A DNA stretch of 64,000 bases. Origin: JAJPKK01 sp963802745. GTDB taxonomy: Bacteria; Pseudomonadota; Alphaproteobacteria; Rhizobiales; Xanthobacteraceae. The position numbers and the translations under genes are program-made. The stretch spans positions 153,034 through 217,033 of the forward strand of contig CAWDKL010000017.1 of the NCBI GenBank assembly GCA_963802745.1. Reading direction: 5' to 3'. Below the pieces are notes generated by a model. The model was not told the origin of the DNA and made no database searches. It saw only the letters and a list, made by a program, of their open reading frames with translations. This document shows positions 56,895-64,000 of this stretch, piece by piece; positions within the stretch are counted from its first letter, which is position 1; the number at the start of each line of letters is the position of its first letter.

Positions 56895-58031
56895 GTGGGA
56901 GGCATTCTTAAACTCGCGTACAAGCTGCTGGTCAACGACAAGGCGAAGTTCCTTACCTTGCTTGTCGGCATCAGCTTTGCGGTGTTCCTGATGATCATGA
57001 TGCTATCGATGTTTGCCGGTGTGCTAAACCGTGCATCATCAACAGTCATCAATATCGGCGCAAAGATCTGGGTGATGGATCCTGCTGTCCAGACCGTCGC
57101 CAACACAATCGGGATGCCAGACTATATGCTCGATGCGACGCGCAGTATGCGCGGAGTAAAGTATGCGGTCCCGCTTTTCTCCGGCGGGGCGCTGGTAAAG
57201 CTGGAAGACGGCACATACCAGTCTGTGACCGTAGTAGGGCTTGATGATGCCAGTCTCTTTGGCCGGCCACAGATGTCTGAGGGGCGAATCGAGGATGTCT
57301 ATGCAGAGAATTCCTTCATTGTCGTGCACGACTCGGAGTTTGCCAAACTTGGCAGTCCTAGAGTTGGCACGACGTTTGAACTGAATGATCATCGCGGGGT
57401 GATCGTTGGAACTGCTCAGGTCACGACTAGCAGTCTGTTCGGCGTTCCCACCTTGTACACAACCTATAACCGCGCGATTCAGTACATTCCCAACCCGCGC
57501 TTCACGATCTCATACATTCTGATTGAGCCGAAGAGTCCTAATGATGTGGTGCTGATCCAGCAGCAGGTCCGTGCGCTTGGGTATCTGGCGTTGACGCGCG
57601 AACAATTCGAGCAGAGGATATCCAATTTCTACAAGTACCAGACCGGCATTGGAATGAATATTCTTTTGATGACAGGCATTAGCTTTATCGTAGGGTTATC
57701 GATCTCAGGGCAGACCTTCTACACTTTTATTCTCGAGAATCTGGATAAGTTTGGCGCGTTGAAGGCCATCGGCACGACCAGCCGCGTACTGATCTTCATG
57801 ATCCTTTTTCAGGCAACTTTCACGGCTCTGGCTGGCTACGGCCTGGGCGTGGGGTTGTGCACACTTACGACTACGCTCGCAAAATTGCGACTTCCGGATT
57901 ACGCTTCGCGCATTACCTACCCCAATCTGGTACTGGCGTTTGTAATGGTTGTTATCATCGCTGCGGTCTCAAGTTATATCGGCGTGCGAAGGGTGCTCCG
58001 TATCGAGCCGTTCGATATTTTCAGGGGATGA
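56895..58031 (+). CDS. ABC exporter permease, DevC/MacB-FtsX type
   Basis: 378 aa from a GTG at 56895 (VGGILKLAYKLLVNDKAKFL), with GGGGGG before it. One membrane segment near the N-terminus (FLTLLVGISFAVFLMIMMLS), a large periplasmic MacB-like domain and three C-terminal segments ending YIGVRRVLRIEPFDIFRG. This four-segment layout is that of FtsX-type mechanotransmission permeases, closest to the DevC group of DevBCA exporters. Its stop is followed after one base by the ATPase start. Confidence 0.85.
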   Translation: MGGILKLAYKLLVNDKAKFLTLLVGISFAVFLMIMMLSMFAGVLNRASSTVINIGAKIWVMDPAVQTVANTIGMPDYMLDATRSMRGVKYAVPLFSGGALVKLEDGTYQSVTVVGLDDASLFGRPQMSEGRIEDVYAENSFIVVHDSEFAKLGSPRVGTTFELNDHRGVIVGTAQVTTSSLFGVPTLYTTYNRAIQYIPNPRFTISYILIEPKSPNDVVLIQQQVRALGYLALTREQFEQRISNFYKYQTGIGMNILLMTGISFIVGLSISGQTFYTFILENLDKFGALKAIGTTSRVLIFMILFQATFTALAGYGLGVGLCTLTTTLAKLRLPDYASRITYPNLVLAFVMVVIIAAVSSYIGVRRVLRIEPFDIFRG

Positions 58032-58032
58032 G

Positions 58033-58728
58033 ATGAGAAGCGCAGCGATCAAAGCCGATGGTATCGTGAAGTGGTTTGGCGAAGGCGAAGCCCGGACCGT
58101 GGCGCTGCGGGATGTCCACCTCGAACTAGAGTTCGGCGAAATGGTCTATGTCGTCGGCCCATCAGGCAGCGGCAAGACCACGCTGTTGAGTGTCCTCTCC
58201 GGCATTCTACGACCGGACGCGGGGACGGTGCTGAGCGAAGGAACAAATCTCTGGTCGCTCACAAATGACGAACTGGCTACCTTCCGGCTTAACAAGGTCG
58301 GCTTTGTTTTCCAGGACTATCACCTATTTCCGCGCCTCACAACGGCCGAAAACGTCGCCATTCCGCTCATCCTGAAGCGAAAGGACTGGGACGAAGCGCT
58401 CGATGAAGCCACGGAATATCTAGAGATTGTCGGGCTGAAGGAGCGTGCCAATCTTCCGCCTGTAAAACTCAGTGGAGGCGAGCAGCAGCGCGTGGCCATT
58501 GCCCGCGCCATGGTGAGCCAGCCGGACATTCTCATCATGGATGAGCCGACTGCGTCTCTGGACGGCGATACCGGCCGTTCGATTGTCAGCTTCGTCAAGG
58601 AGAAATTTCTCAATGGGAGCCGCTGCATTCTGATTGTCACGCACGACAGCAGAATCTACGAGTTTGCGAGCAGGATTTTGCACATGGAAGACGGCAGGCT
58701 CACTGGCGAAGAAAGGGTAACCCAATGA
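58033..58728 (+). CDS. ABC exporter ATPase, DevA/LolD/MacB type
   Basis: 231 aa with AGGGG upstream. Walker A is VVGPSGSGKTTLLSVL, Q-loop VFQDYHLFPRLT, signature KLSGGEQQRVAIARAM, Walker B ILIMDEPTASLD and H-loop IVTHDSRIYE. The preceding permease and following membrane-fusion protein define a DevBCA-type efflux complex. The stop overlaps the next ATG by ATGA. Intact. Confidence 0.92.
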   Translation: MRSAAIKADGIVKWFGEGEARTVALRDVHLELEFGEMVYVVGPSGSGKTTLLSVLSGILRPDAGTVLSEGTNLWSLTNDELATFRLNKVGFVFQDYHLFPRLTTAENVAIPLILKRKDWDEALDEATEYLEIVGLKERANLPPVKLSGGEQQRVAIARAMVSQPDILIMDEPTASLDGDTGRSIVSFVKEKFLNGSRCILIVTHDSRIYEFASRILHMEDGRLTGEERVTQ

Positions 58729-59808
58729 AAAACAAATGGCTGTTTATCCTCTCCGCAGCCGGTGTACTGGCTGCATGCTATGCCGCTTACTTTTCAACGC
58801 TCACCAAAGCTGCGCAGCCGCCGGTCTTCCAGCCCGCGTTCGAACCCTTATTCAGATGGTATCTACGCGGAAGGCATTGTCGAGAGCGCGCAGTCGAGTG
58901 GAGAAAACATCAACATATATCCGGAAGTCGCGGGCACGGTGAAGCAAGTCTTTGTAAGCGAAGGGCAGAAGGTCCGGAAAGACATGCCACTGCTGCTGAT
59001 TGACGACTCTATCCAGCGGGCCACCGCAGAGCAGCAGCTTTCACAGGCGCAGGCGGCACTAGCCATGCTCGAAGAACTGAGGGCGGAGCCGCGCAAGGAG
59101 ACGCTGGATGTTACTGCAGCGCAGATGCAGGCAGCGCAGGCAAGCCTCAAGACGGCGACGGACGAGTTGGATAAGCAGCAGGCGGCGTACACCATCGACC
59201 CGCGATCAATCAGTAAGGATGCGCTGGACGGCGCAATCAACGCCAAGGCAGTAGCCGAGAGAAATCTGGAGGTAGCGCGAAGACAATACGCACTGACGAA
59301 GGCTGGCGCGTGGGTCTACGACATCAATAATCAGGAAAGACAGTATACCGCTCTCAAAAAAGCCTATGCTGCCTCAAGCGCGCTCCTCTCGAAGTACACC
59401 TTGCGAGCGCCGCAGGACGGCGTAGTGCTTTCTATCAATACCGTCGCTGGGGCATACGTATCGTCGTTGGGGGCCTATGACACATACACGCAAGCCCCTG
59501 ACCCAGTCATCGCGCTGAGCCATGGCGGCGAACGCCTGAACGTGCGCTGTTACGTGGACGAGATTCTCGTCTCCCGTCTGCCAGCGCCAACACAAATCAA
59601 GGCACGCATGTTCATCCGTGGAACAAACACCGAGATTCCACTCACCTTCGATCGCATTCAACCCTTCGTTTCGCCAAAAATTGAGCTGTCGGATCAGCGG
59701 CAGGAGCGAGTCGATGTGAGGGTGCTGCCGATTATCTTCCAGTTGGAGCGGCCCAAGAATGCAAACATCTACCCGGGCGAACTAGTCGATATCTACATCG
59801 GCCACTAA
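58725..59808 (+). CDS. Membrane-fusion protein (HlyD/DevB type), frameshifted
   Basis: Starts MKNKWLFILSAAGVLAACYA at 58725, a membrane anchor with possible lipobox-like AAC. After PPVFQPAF one extra base at 58842 moves coding to NPYSDGIYAEGIVESAQSSG. The lipoyl half-motif YPEVAGTVKQVFVSEGQKV, a long coiled coil (residues about 100-200) and the returning LRAPQDGVVLSINTVAGAYV follow. Merged length is about 360 aa. It links the DevC/DevA pump to the outer-membrane channel encoded next. Confidence 0.85.
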
Positions 59809-59831
59809 ATGTGCCACGTGCAGGAGAGTCA

Positions 59832-61304
59832 ATGAAGATCGACAGAGTTCATCGCGCCGTTGGTAGGCTAGCGCTGGTTTCATTTGTCGTGCTGAGCCTG
59901 CTTGCAATTAGCTGCAGCGTCGGTCCGAAGTATCACAGGCCCGTTGTGCCGACCGCCCCGGCATATAAGGAACTCGATACTTTCACATGGAAGACCTCCG
60001 AGCCCAAAGACAACATCATCCGTGACAAGTGGTGGGAAGTATTTCAGGACCCGCAACTGAATGCGTTGGAAGAGCGTGTTGACGCAGCAAACCCAAACAT
60101 CGCCGCCGCCGCATCCAGCTACGCTGCCGCGCGGGCCGTGCTAAAACAGACTCGCTCCCAATATTTCCCCACACTGGCAACAACCCCGGCAATCACCAAC
60201 TCGCGCCTGAGTGCTATTCCGTTTGTGGCGGGAGCCCATGGGGTGGAATATACCGAGTACAGCTTTCCACTAACCGCAACGTGGGAGCCTGACCTCTGGG
60301 CTCGTGTGCGAAAAAGTGTTCAGGTGAGTGCGTACACAGCACAGGCCAGCGCCGCTGACCTAGAGAACGTGCGGCTGCTAGCACATGCGAATCTTGCCGC
60401 AGATTACTTTCAGCTTCGCGGGGTTGAGGCACAGAAGCAGATCCAAGATGCCACCATCGTTGCCTGGAAGAGCTATCTCGATCTGACCCGAGGACTTTAC
60501 AAAAGTGGTCTGGATGCCGATGAAGCGGTGGCTGCCGCCGAGTCGCAACTGGAAGCAGCGCAGGCGCAGGATACCAATCTCGGCATTGCGCGAGCACAAT
60601 ATGAGCACGCCATCGCGATTCTGGCGGGAGAGTCGCCTTCCACATATTCTCTTTCTGCTGTGCCGGAAGATATCCATCTTCCGAAGATTCCTCCCGGCGT
60701 TCCGGCTGAACTCCTGGAGAGGCGGCCAGATATCGCAGCGGCAGAGCGCGCGATGGCCGCGGCCAATGCGCAGATCGGCGTGGCGAAAGCAGCTTATTTC
60801 CCGAATGTCACGCTCAGTGCGACGGGAGGAATCGAAAGCCTGTCTTTTACTGATTGGTTTACATGGCCGAGCCGTTTCTGGTCTGTCGGTCCCGCCGCAG
60901 CCGAGACCCTATTCGACGCGGGATTGCGCAAGGCAACGGTCCGCCAGTATCAGGCACTCTATGACGAGACTACCGCAAACTACAGGCAGACAGTACTGAC
61001 CGCATTCCAGCAGGTTGAGGACAATCTGGCAGCGCTACGCATTCTGGCCCAGGATCTGCAACAGCAGGATGCGGCTGTGCAATCGGCAAAGAGGTATTTG
61101 AACCAGGCGACAGTGCGTAATACGGCGGGTCTGGATCCATTCCTGAATGTGCTTAATGCCCAAGTGAGTTTGCTGGTGTATCAGCAGACCTATGTCAACT
61201 TCCAGACGCAGCAGAGAATCGCCAGCGTGCAACTCATTGAGGCGCTGGGCGGGGGATGGGATGCCTGCGCAACTCCCCTCACCGAAGCAAACCGCGAGCA
61301 GTAA
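59832..61304 (+). CDS. TolC/OprM-type outer-membrane efflux lipoprotein (NodT family)
   Basis: 490 aa from MKIDRVHRAVGRLALVSFVV with GGAGAG upstream. The lipobox is LLAISC, so Cys is lipidated. The opening SVGPKYHRPVVPTAPAYKEL, then WWEVFQDPQLNALEERVDAA, ERRPDIAAAERAMAAANAQI and VAKAAYFPNVTLSATGG are standard NodT-family motifs. It forms the outer-membrane duct for the upstream DevCAB genes, 23 bases away. Intact. Confidence 0.93.
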   Translation: MKIDRVHRAVGRLALVSFVVLSLLAISCSVGPKYHRPVVPTAPAYKELDTFTWKTSEPKDNIIRDKWWEVFQDPQLNALEERVDAANPNIAAAASSYAAARAVLKQTRSQYFPTLATTPAITNSRLSAIPFVAGAHGVEYTEYSFPLTATWEPDLWARVRKSVQVSAYTAQASAADLENVRLLAHANLAADYFQLRGVEAQKQIQDATIVAWKSYLDLTRGLYKSGLDADEAVAAAESQLEAAQAQDTNLGIARAQYEHAIAILAGESPSTYSLSAVPEDIHLPKIPPGVPAELLERRPDIAAAERAMAAANAQIGVAKAAYFPNVTLSATGGIESLSFTDWFTWPSRFWSVGPAAAETLFDAGLRKATVRQYQALYDETTANYRQTVLTAFQQVEDNLAALRILAQDLQQQDAAVQSAKRYLNQATVRNTAGLDPFLNVLNAQVSLLVYQQTYVNFQTQQRIASVQLIEALGGGWDACATPLTEANREQ

Positions 61305-61342
61305 TTCTAATCTCCAGGGCGGCGGAAAATGACAACCTGCCC

Positions 61343-62152
61343 TCACACGCTCAGAACTGGAATCGGCACCGCACAAATGATTGCGTAGCCGTGGATCCGC
61401 AGGTTACCGCAATACGGATAGCACCCGGTAACCAGCAGATCCGCCTTCGTCTGCTTCGCTGCTTGACTCAGCACCCTAGGCACGTCACCACTGCCGATAA
61501 ATACGTCTGCATTAATGCCAATGTTTTGCTGGAGCTCTGCGAGATGCTGAGAAGCGTCGCCGACAAGCGCCTCTTTCCACTCTGGATTGACGTAGTTGCC
61601 GCCTGGTCCCCAAAACTCCACTGAGGCAGTGACATGGGCGAGCGTAAGACGGGCGCCAAATTCGGCGGCCATTTGCGCGGCCCACGAAACAGTTTTGTGG
61701 CTTCGGGGGCTAAAATCGACCGCGCACAGGACGTTGCGGATCGCAAACTCCTGCACTGGCGATTCTTCCACATGGGCGCCGGTCCAAACCGGGCACTCGC
61801 GCCCGTGTAGTACTTTCGCCGTCACAGAGCCCAGCAGAAACTGGTTGAACGTGTAGCCATGAGACGGCATCATGATCAGGTCGGCTTTTTCCATCTGAGC
61901 TGTCTGCACAATTGCCTTGGCTGGATCGCCTTTGGCCAACACGCGTCGGATGTCAAGGCCTGCCAGTTCGGGCCCGAGAGGCTGGTCCAGCTGTTCCTGG
62001 GCCCACCTAACCGTCTCAGCTCGCATATCCACAACGTGCAGGATCACGATCTCGGAATGAAAGTGGCCAGCTAATGTCGCAGCCTGATGAACCACATGCA
62101 ACGAGGGATTCGGGAAATCAACCGGCAGAACAATCTTCTTAATATTCATCAT
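61343..62152 (-). CDS. Universal stress protein, tandem UspA domains
   Basis: 269 aa starting MMNIKKIVLPVDFPNPSLHV. The first Usp domain ends with MMPSHGYTFNQFLLGSVTAK, carrying the G-x-x...G-S nucleotide loop; the second (from NVLCAVDFSPRSHKTVSWAA) ends VTGCYPYCGNLRIHGYAII with a degenerate loop. It is a soluble stress protein. It faces the export operon tail to tail. The composition and length resemble acidobacterial Usp proteins rather than the one at 23.8 kb. Confidence 0.9.
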   Translation of the reverse strand: MMNIKKIVLPVDFPNPSLHVVHQAATLAGHFHSEIVILHVVDMRAETVRWAQEQLDQPLGPELAGLDIRRVLAKGDPAKAIVQTAQMEKADLIMMPSHGYTFNQFLLGSVTAKVLHGRECPVWTGAHVEESPVQEFAIRNVLCAVDFSPRSHKTVSWAAQMAAEFGARLTLAHVTASVEFWGPGGNYVNPEWKEALVGDASQHLAELQQNIGINADVFIGSGDVPRVLSQAAKQTKADLLVTGCYPYCGNLRIHGYAIICAVPIPVLSV

Positions 62153-62204
62153 CGCGCACCAGTTGGAGAGTCAAAATGCCCTGACCCTCTACCTTTAGAG
62201 TCGA

Positions 62205-63024
62205 CTAGCGAGGTGCACAACTGGTCAGAGCGTCTTCCAACAGTGCAGCGTTAGGAGTATCACTGGAACAGTAGCTTTTTAATTCAACCAGAGCTGGATA
62301 AAGCTTCGGGTCGCCGATGGCCTCCGCCGCCTCCAGTGTGAGGCGTCCCGCGTTGCCCGAGGACAAGTCCGAGATGAGCAGTTCGATTACTCTTTGGTCT
62401 TTTCGCAACGCCAAGCCAACCAGCCCTTCCCCGCGGGTTTCATCGTGTAGGTCGGATGTGCGAGCAAGTAAGGCTTCGCGAATCTCTGGCGTGTCCGCCG
62501 GAATCATCGTGCCGAGCGAAAAGTCGCCCAATTTCGCACCAGTTCCTCGCTATCTCGCGACAGTTCGACCAACGCTTCAATTGCATCCGGGCAGTCGTGT
62601 CCGAGCCCCAAAACAACGCCAAAGCGCACATCGGAATTGAGATGGCGTTTCAGCGGGACGAGCAATTCGACAGCTCTGGGGTCTTTCAGATGGCCGAACG
62701 CCACCCCAATGCACTCCAGAACGTTAGGGTCGGTTTCCTTGGTTAGCATTGCCGCGAGCACTTCAAAGCACTCGTTTGGAAATGTCCTTTCCGGCGTCCC
62801 AAGCTGGCCGAGGATGTTTACTCCAAGCTGACGCTCATCCGCATTGTCGCTGGCACATAGTCGCATGGCAGCTTCGAGAACTTCTCTGTTCCCCTTGTAA
62901 TGCAATGCGGTCACGGCTTCCCACGCAGCATCTTCGTCCTGCTCTGTCAATGCAAGTTTGACTAGCTCCGCGATGCTGCGGGAGTCGTTAGCGCTTCATG
63001 GCCGTAATTAAGATCGGTGCTCAT
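62205..63024 (-). CDS. HEAT-repeat protein, frameshifted
   Basis: Probable start MSTDLNYGHEALTTPAA at 63024, inside the end of the upstream gene. An indel near 62965 leads to AELVKLALTEQDEDAAWEAV, ALHYKGNREVLEAAMRLCAS and RQLGVNILGQLG. A second indel near 62525 joins VRNWATF to SLGTMIPADTPEIREALLAR and ends GDPKLYPALVELKSYC. The helical repeats are HEAT/PBS-lyase-like, a protein-binding scaffold. Function unknown. Confidence 0.72.
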
Positions 63025-63349
63025 CCAGATCGCGGACATCCGCCGTGATGTGTTGGGAGATCGATGTATCGACAGTGTAAAAGCGCACGTCGGCCTCGCC
63101 ATCAATGTGTGCTTTCAACAGCCCGATCAATTGCGAACACACATTGCGGTGATGGTTTTCAGCGTGGTCCCTTGTCTCCCAGAAAGTGATAACAAGGAAC
63201 TGGCTCGGTTCGTCGCTAGACTGCAGGATCATGAGATCGATCAAGCCCTTTTGTCTGCGCAGCGCCGGAATGATTTCCTCATGGATGATCTCCCTGGTCA
63301 GTTCGCAGGTATCCGGGAGGATGGTAAATGACGCGACACAGGTATACAT
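63008..63349 (-). CDS. Antibiotic biosynthesis monooxygenase (ABM)-fold protein
   Basis: 113 aa from MYTCVASFTILPDTCELTRE at 63349 with GGAGG upstream. The ferredoxin-like ABM pattern is visible: a first strand, helix TREIIHEEIIPALRRQKGLI, DLMILQSSDEPSQFLVITFW and ETRDHAENHHRN. Members are small heme-degrading or quinone-type monooxygenases, or have unknown roles. Its 3' end overlaps the start of the HEAT-repeat gene, so the two are probably co-translated. Confidence 0.75.
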   Translation of the reverse strand: MYTCVASFTILPDTCELTREIIHEEIIPALRRQKGLIDLMILQSSDEPSQFLVITFWETRDHAENHHRNVCSQLIGLLKAHIDGEADVRFYTVDTSISQHITADVRDLDEHRS

Positions 63350-63899
63350 GGAGCGCCTCCAGGTGGAGCTACTCCGGGCATTGGTTACCACACGTCTGGA
63401 ATTATCTGTAGCAGCGGTCACTCTTAGCTGTGACGGTCGGGCACTGGAAGCGCGGACAAAGAAAACTGGGTCTCCTGAGAAATAGCGGTCGAGAGCGTTA
63501 GAAACCGATTGCTGCCAGTCGGTGAGCTAGATTCGATTGATTGTGTATCGAACCATGGAAGCCGCCGGATTCAAATCGTAGCGACGCAAAGTGTATGTTC
63601 AAACAGGCCCAACGACGTATGGTTCGCAGCCCTCCCCGCAAGGGAAAAATGACCGTGACGAGTCGGTCTGCGCGAATGTATGCAGCCTCAGGTGATTTTG
63701 ATCACTGAGATTGTTTGGGAGTCTGCGTTAAATGTTGGGATCAAGGGGGCAAGGTTCTCCGCAAGGACCTGTTCCCCTTCTCGTGCAATGAAGGCGATTG
63801 GTGCCTTGATCTTCTAAATGTCAATGTATCTCTGACCTGTCCACAATCAGGTCTGCCTGCCTTCAGCTTTCCAATTGCCTTCCACTAGGAGGGATCAAC
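63350..63899. other. Gap without a recognised gene; leader of the next gene
   Basis: No coding frame with family resemblance was found over about 550 bases. The last 20 bases contain AGGAGGGATCAACA, a near-perfect ribosome site for the following gene. Confidence 0.4.
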
Positions 63900-64000
63900 A
63901 TGAAAACCACACTATCGGTAATCAAAGCCGATGTTGGTTCCATTGGGGGACACCTTACGCCTTCGCGACGCCTGTGGAAAGCGTTGCTGCAATACGTGGA
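63900..64000 (+). CDS. Fructose-1,6-bisphosphate aldolase/phosphatase (FBPA/P), N-terminus only
   Basis: Starts at 63900 after AGGAGGG with MKTTLSVIKADVGSIGGHLT and continues PSRRLWKALLQYV to the window end. The opening VIKADVGSIGGH is diagnostic of the bifunctional archaeal-type FBP aldolase/phosphatase of gluconeogenesis; the Asp and His bind magnesium. The enzyme is typical of Archaea and deep or thermophilic bacterial lineages and also occurs in some Acidobacteria. Only the first 33 residues are seen. Confidence 0.82.
   Translation, partial: MKTTLSVIKADVGSIGGHLTPSRRLWKALLQYV

Overview
The window looks like environmental (metagenome-type) soil DNA and reads as two different organisms end to end. 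Positions 1 to about 42.7 kb have the high G+C, gene families and repeats of a Rhizobiales alphaproteobacterium (Bradyrhizobium / Xanthobacteraceae-like): orphan TctC (Bug) solute receptors, a DUF3551 protein, palindromic REP-like elements and many aromatic or acid catabolic enzymes. From about 42.8 kb to the end, G+C drops visibly and the genes look acidobacterial (Terriglobia-like): a small Cys-rich protein and a 126-aa protein of acidobacterial type, an iron/corrinoid-type uptake locus with a TonB receptor, TetR plus DHA2 efflux, a DevBCA/TolC-type exporter, tandem UspA, HEAT repeats and the start of an archaeal-type FBP aldolase/phosphatase. The change falls at the 5' end of an NHL-repeat gene that seems to lack its signal peptide. 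A chimeric join is the simplest reading; a large horizontal transfer is the alternative. No rRNA, tRNA or CRISPR array was seen.

Left part. 0-2 kb: a cut secreted protein, an orphan toxin tail with its probable DUF7336 immunity gene, and a DUF6282 hydrolase. 2-8 kb: TctC receptor, MetE-like methyltransferase, glutathione peroxidase, Phd/VapC toxin-antitoxin pair, benzoate-CoA-ligase-type enzyme, then relics of a TctC gene and a winged-helix gene. 8.4-11.7 kb: a tight catabolic operon (carboxymuconolactone decarboxylase-like, 3-hydroxyisobutyrate dehydrogenase-like, Fe-S flavin ene-reductase), followed by a 203-bp nested palindromic element. 12-21 kb: lactonase-like MBL hydrolase, GNAT, two more TctC receptors, a hydantoinase relic, a candidate structured small RNA with its own promoter and terminator, and a UvrD helicase. 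21-33 kb: extradiol dioxygenase, UspA, 2-oxo-alkenoate hydratase plus HpaI aldolase (consecutive meta-cleavage steps), SMP-30 lactonase, molybdenum hydroxylase large subunit, class II aldolase, shikimate-dehydrogenase-like enzyme, host-attachment-type protein, cytochrome c. 33.7-37.8 kb: a TIR-STAND-repeat gene, broken by many frameshifts, the best candidate for an immune-type system. 38-42.7 kb: DUF2283, LepA and two NHL-repeat proteins.

Right part. 42.8-45.6 kb: small acidobacterial genes, a receiver-only response regulator and TrmO. 45.9-52.3 kb: a minus-strand operon DUF364-permease-ATPase-binding protein, divergent from a TonB receptor, together a metal/siderophore/corrinoid uptake unit. 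52.4-56.8 kb: relics (WYL-type HTH, DUF5131, DNA methyltransferase, TetR tail) around an intact-looking TetR/DHA2 pair with a palindromic operator. 56.9-61.3 kb: DevC-DevA-DevB-TolC export operon. 61.3-64 kb: UspA, HEAT-repeat and monooxygenase genes, and the FBP aldolase/phosphatase start.

Many genes in both parts carry single-base frameshifts, several of them clear +1 insertions. Part of the apparent gene decay may therefore be residual sequencing error. Frame-merged gene limits are given wherever both halves of a protein could be recognised.
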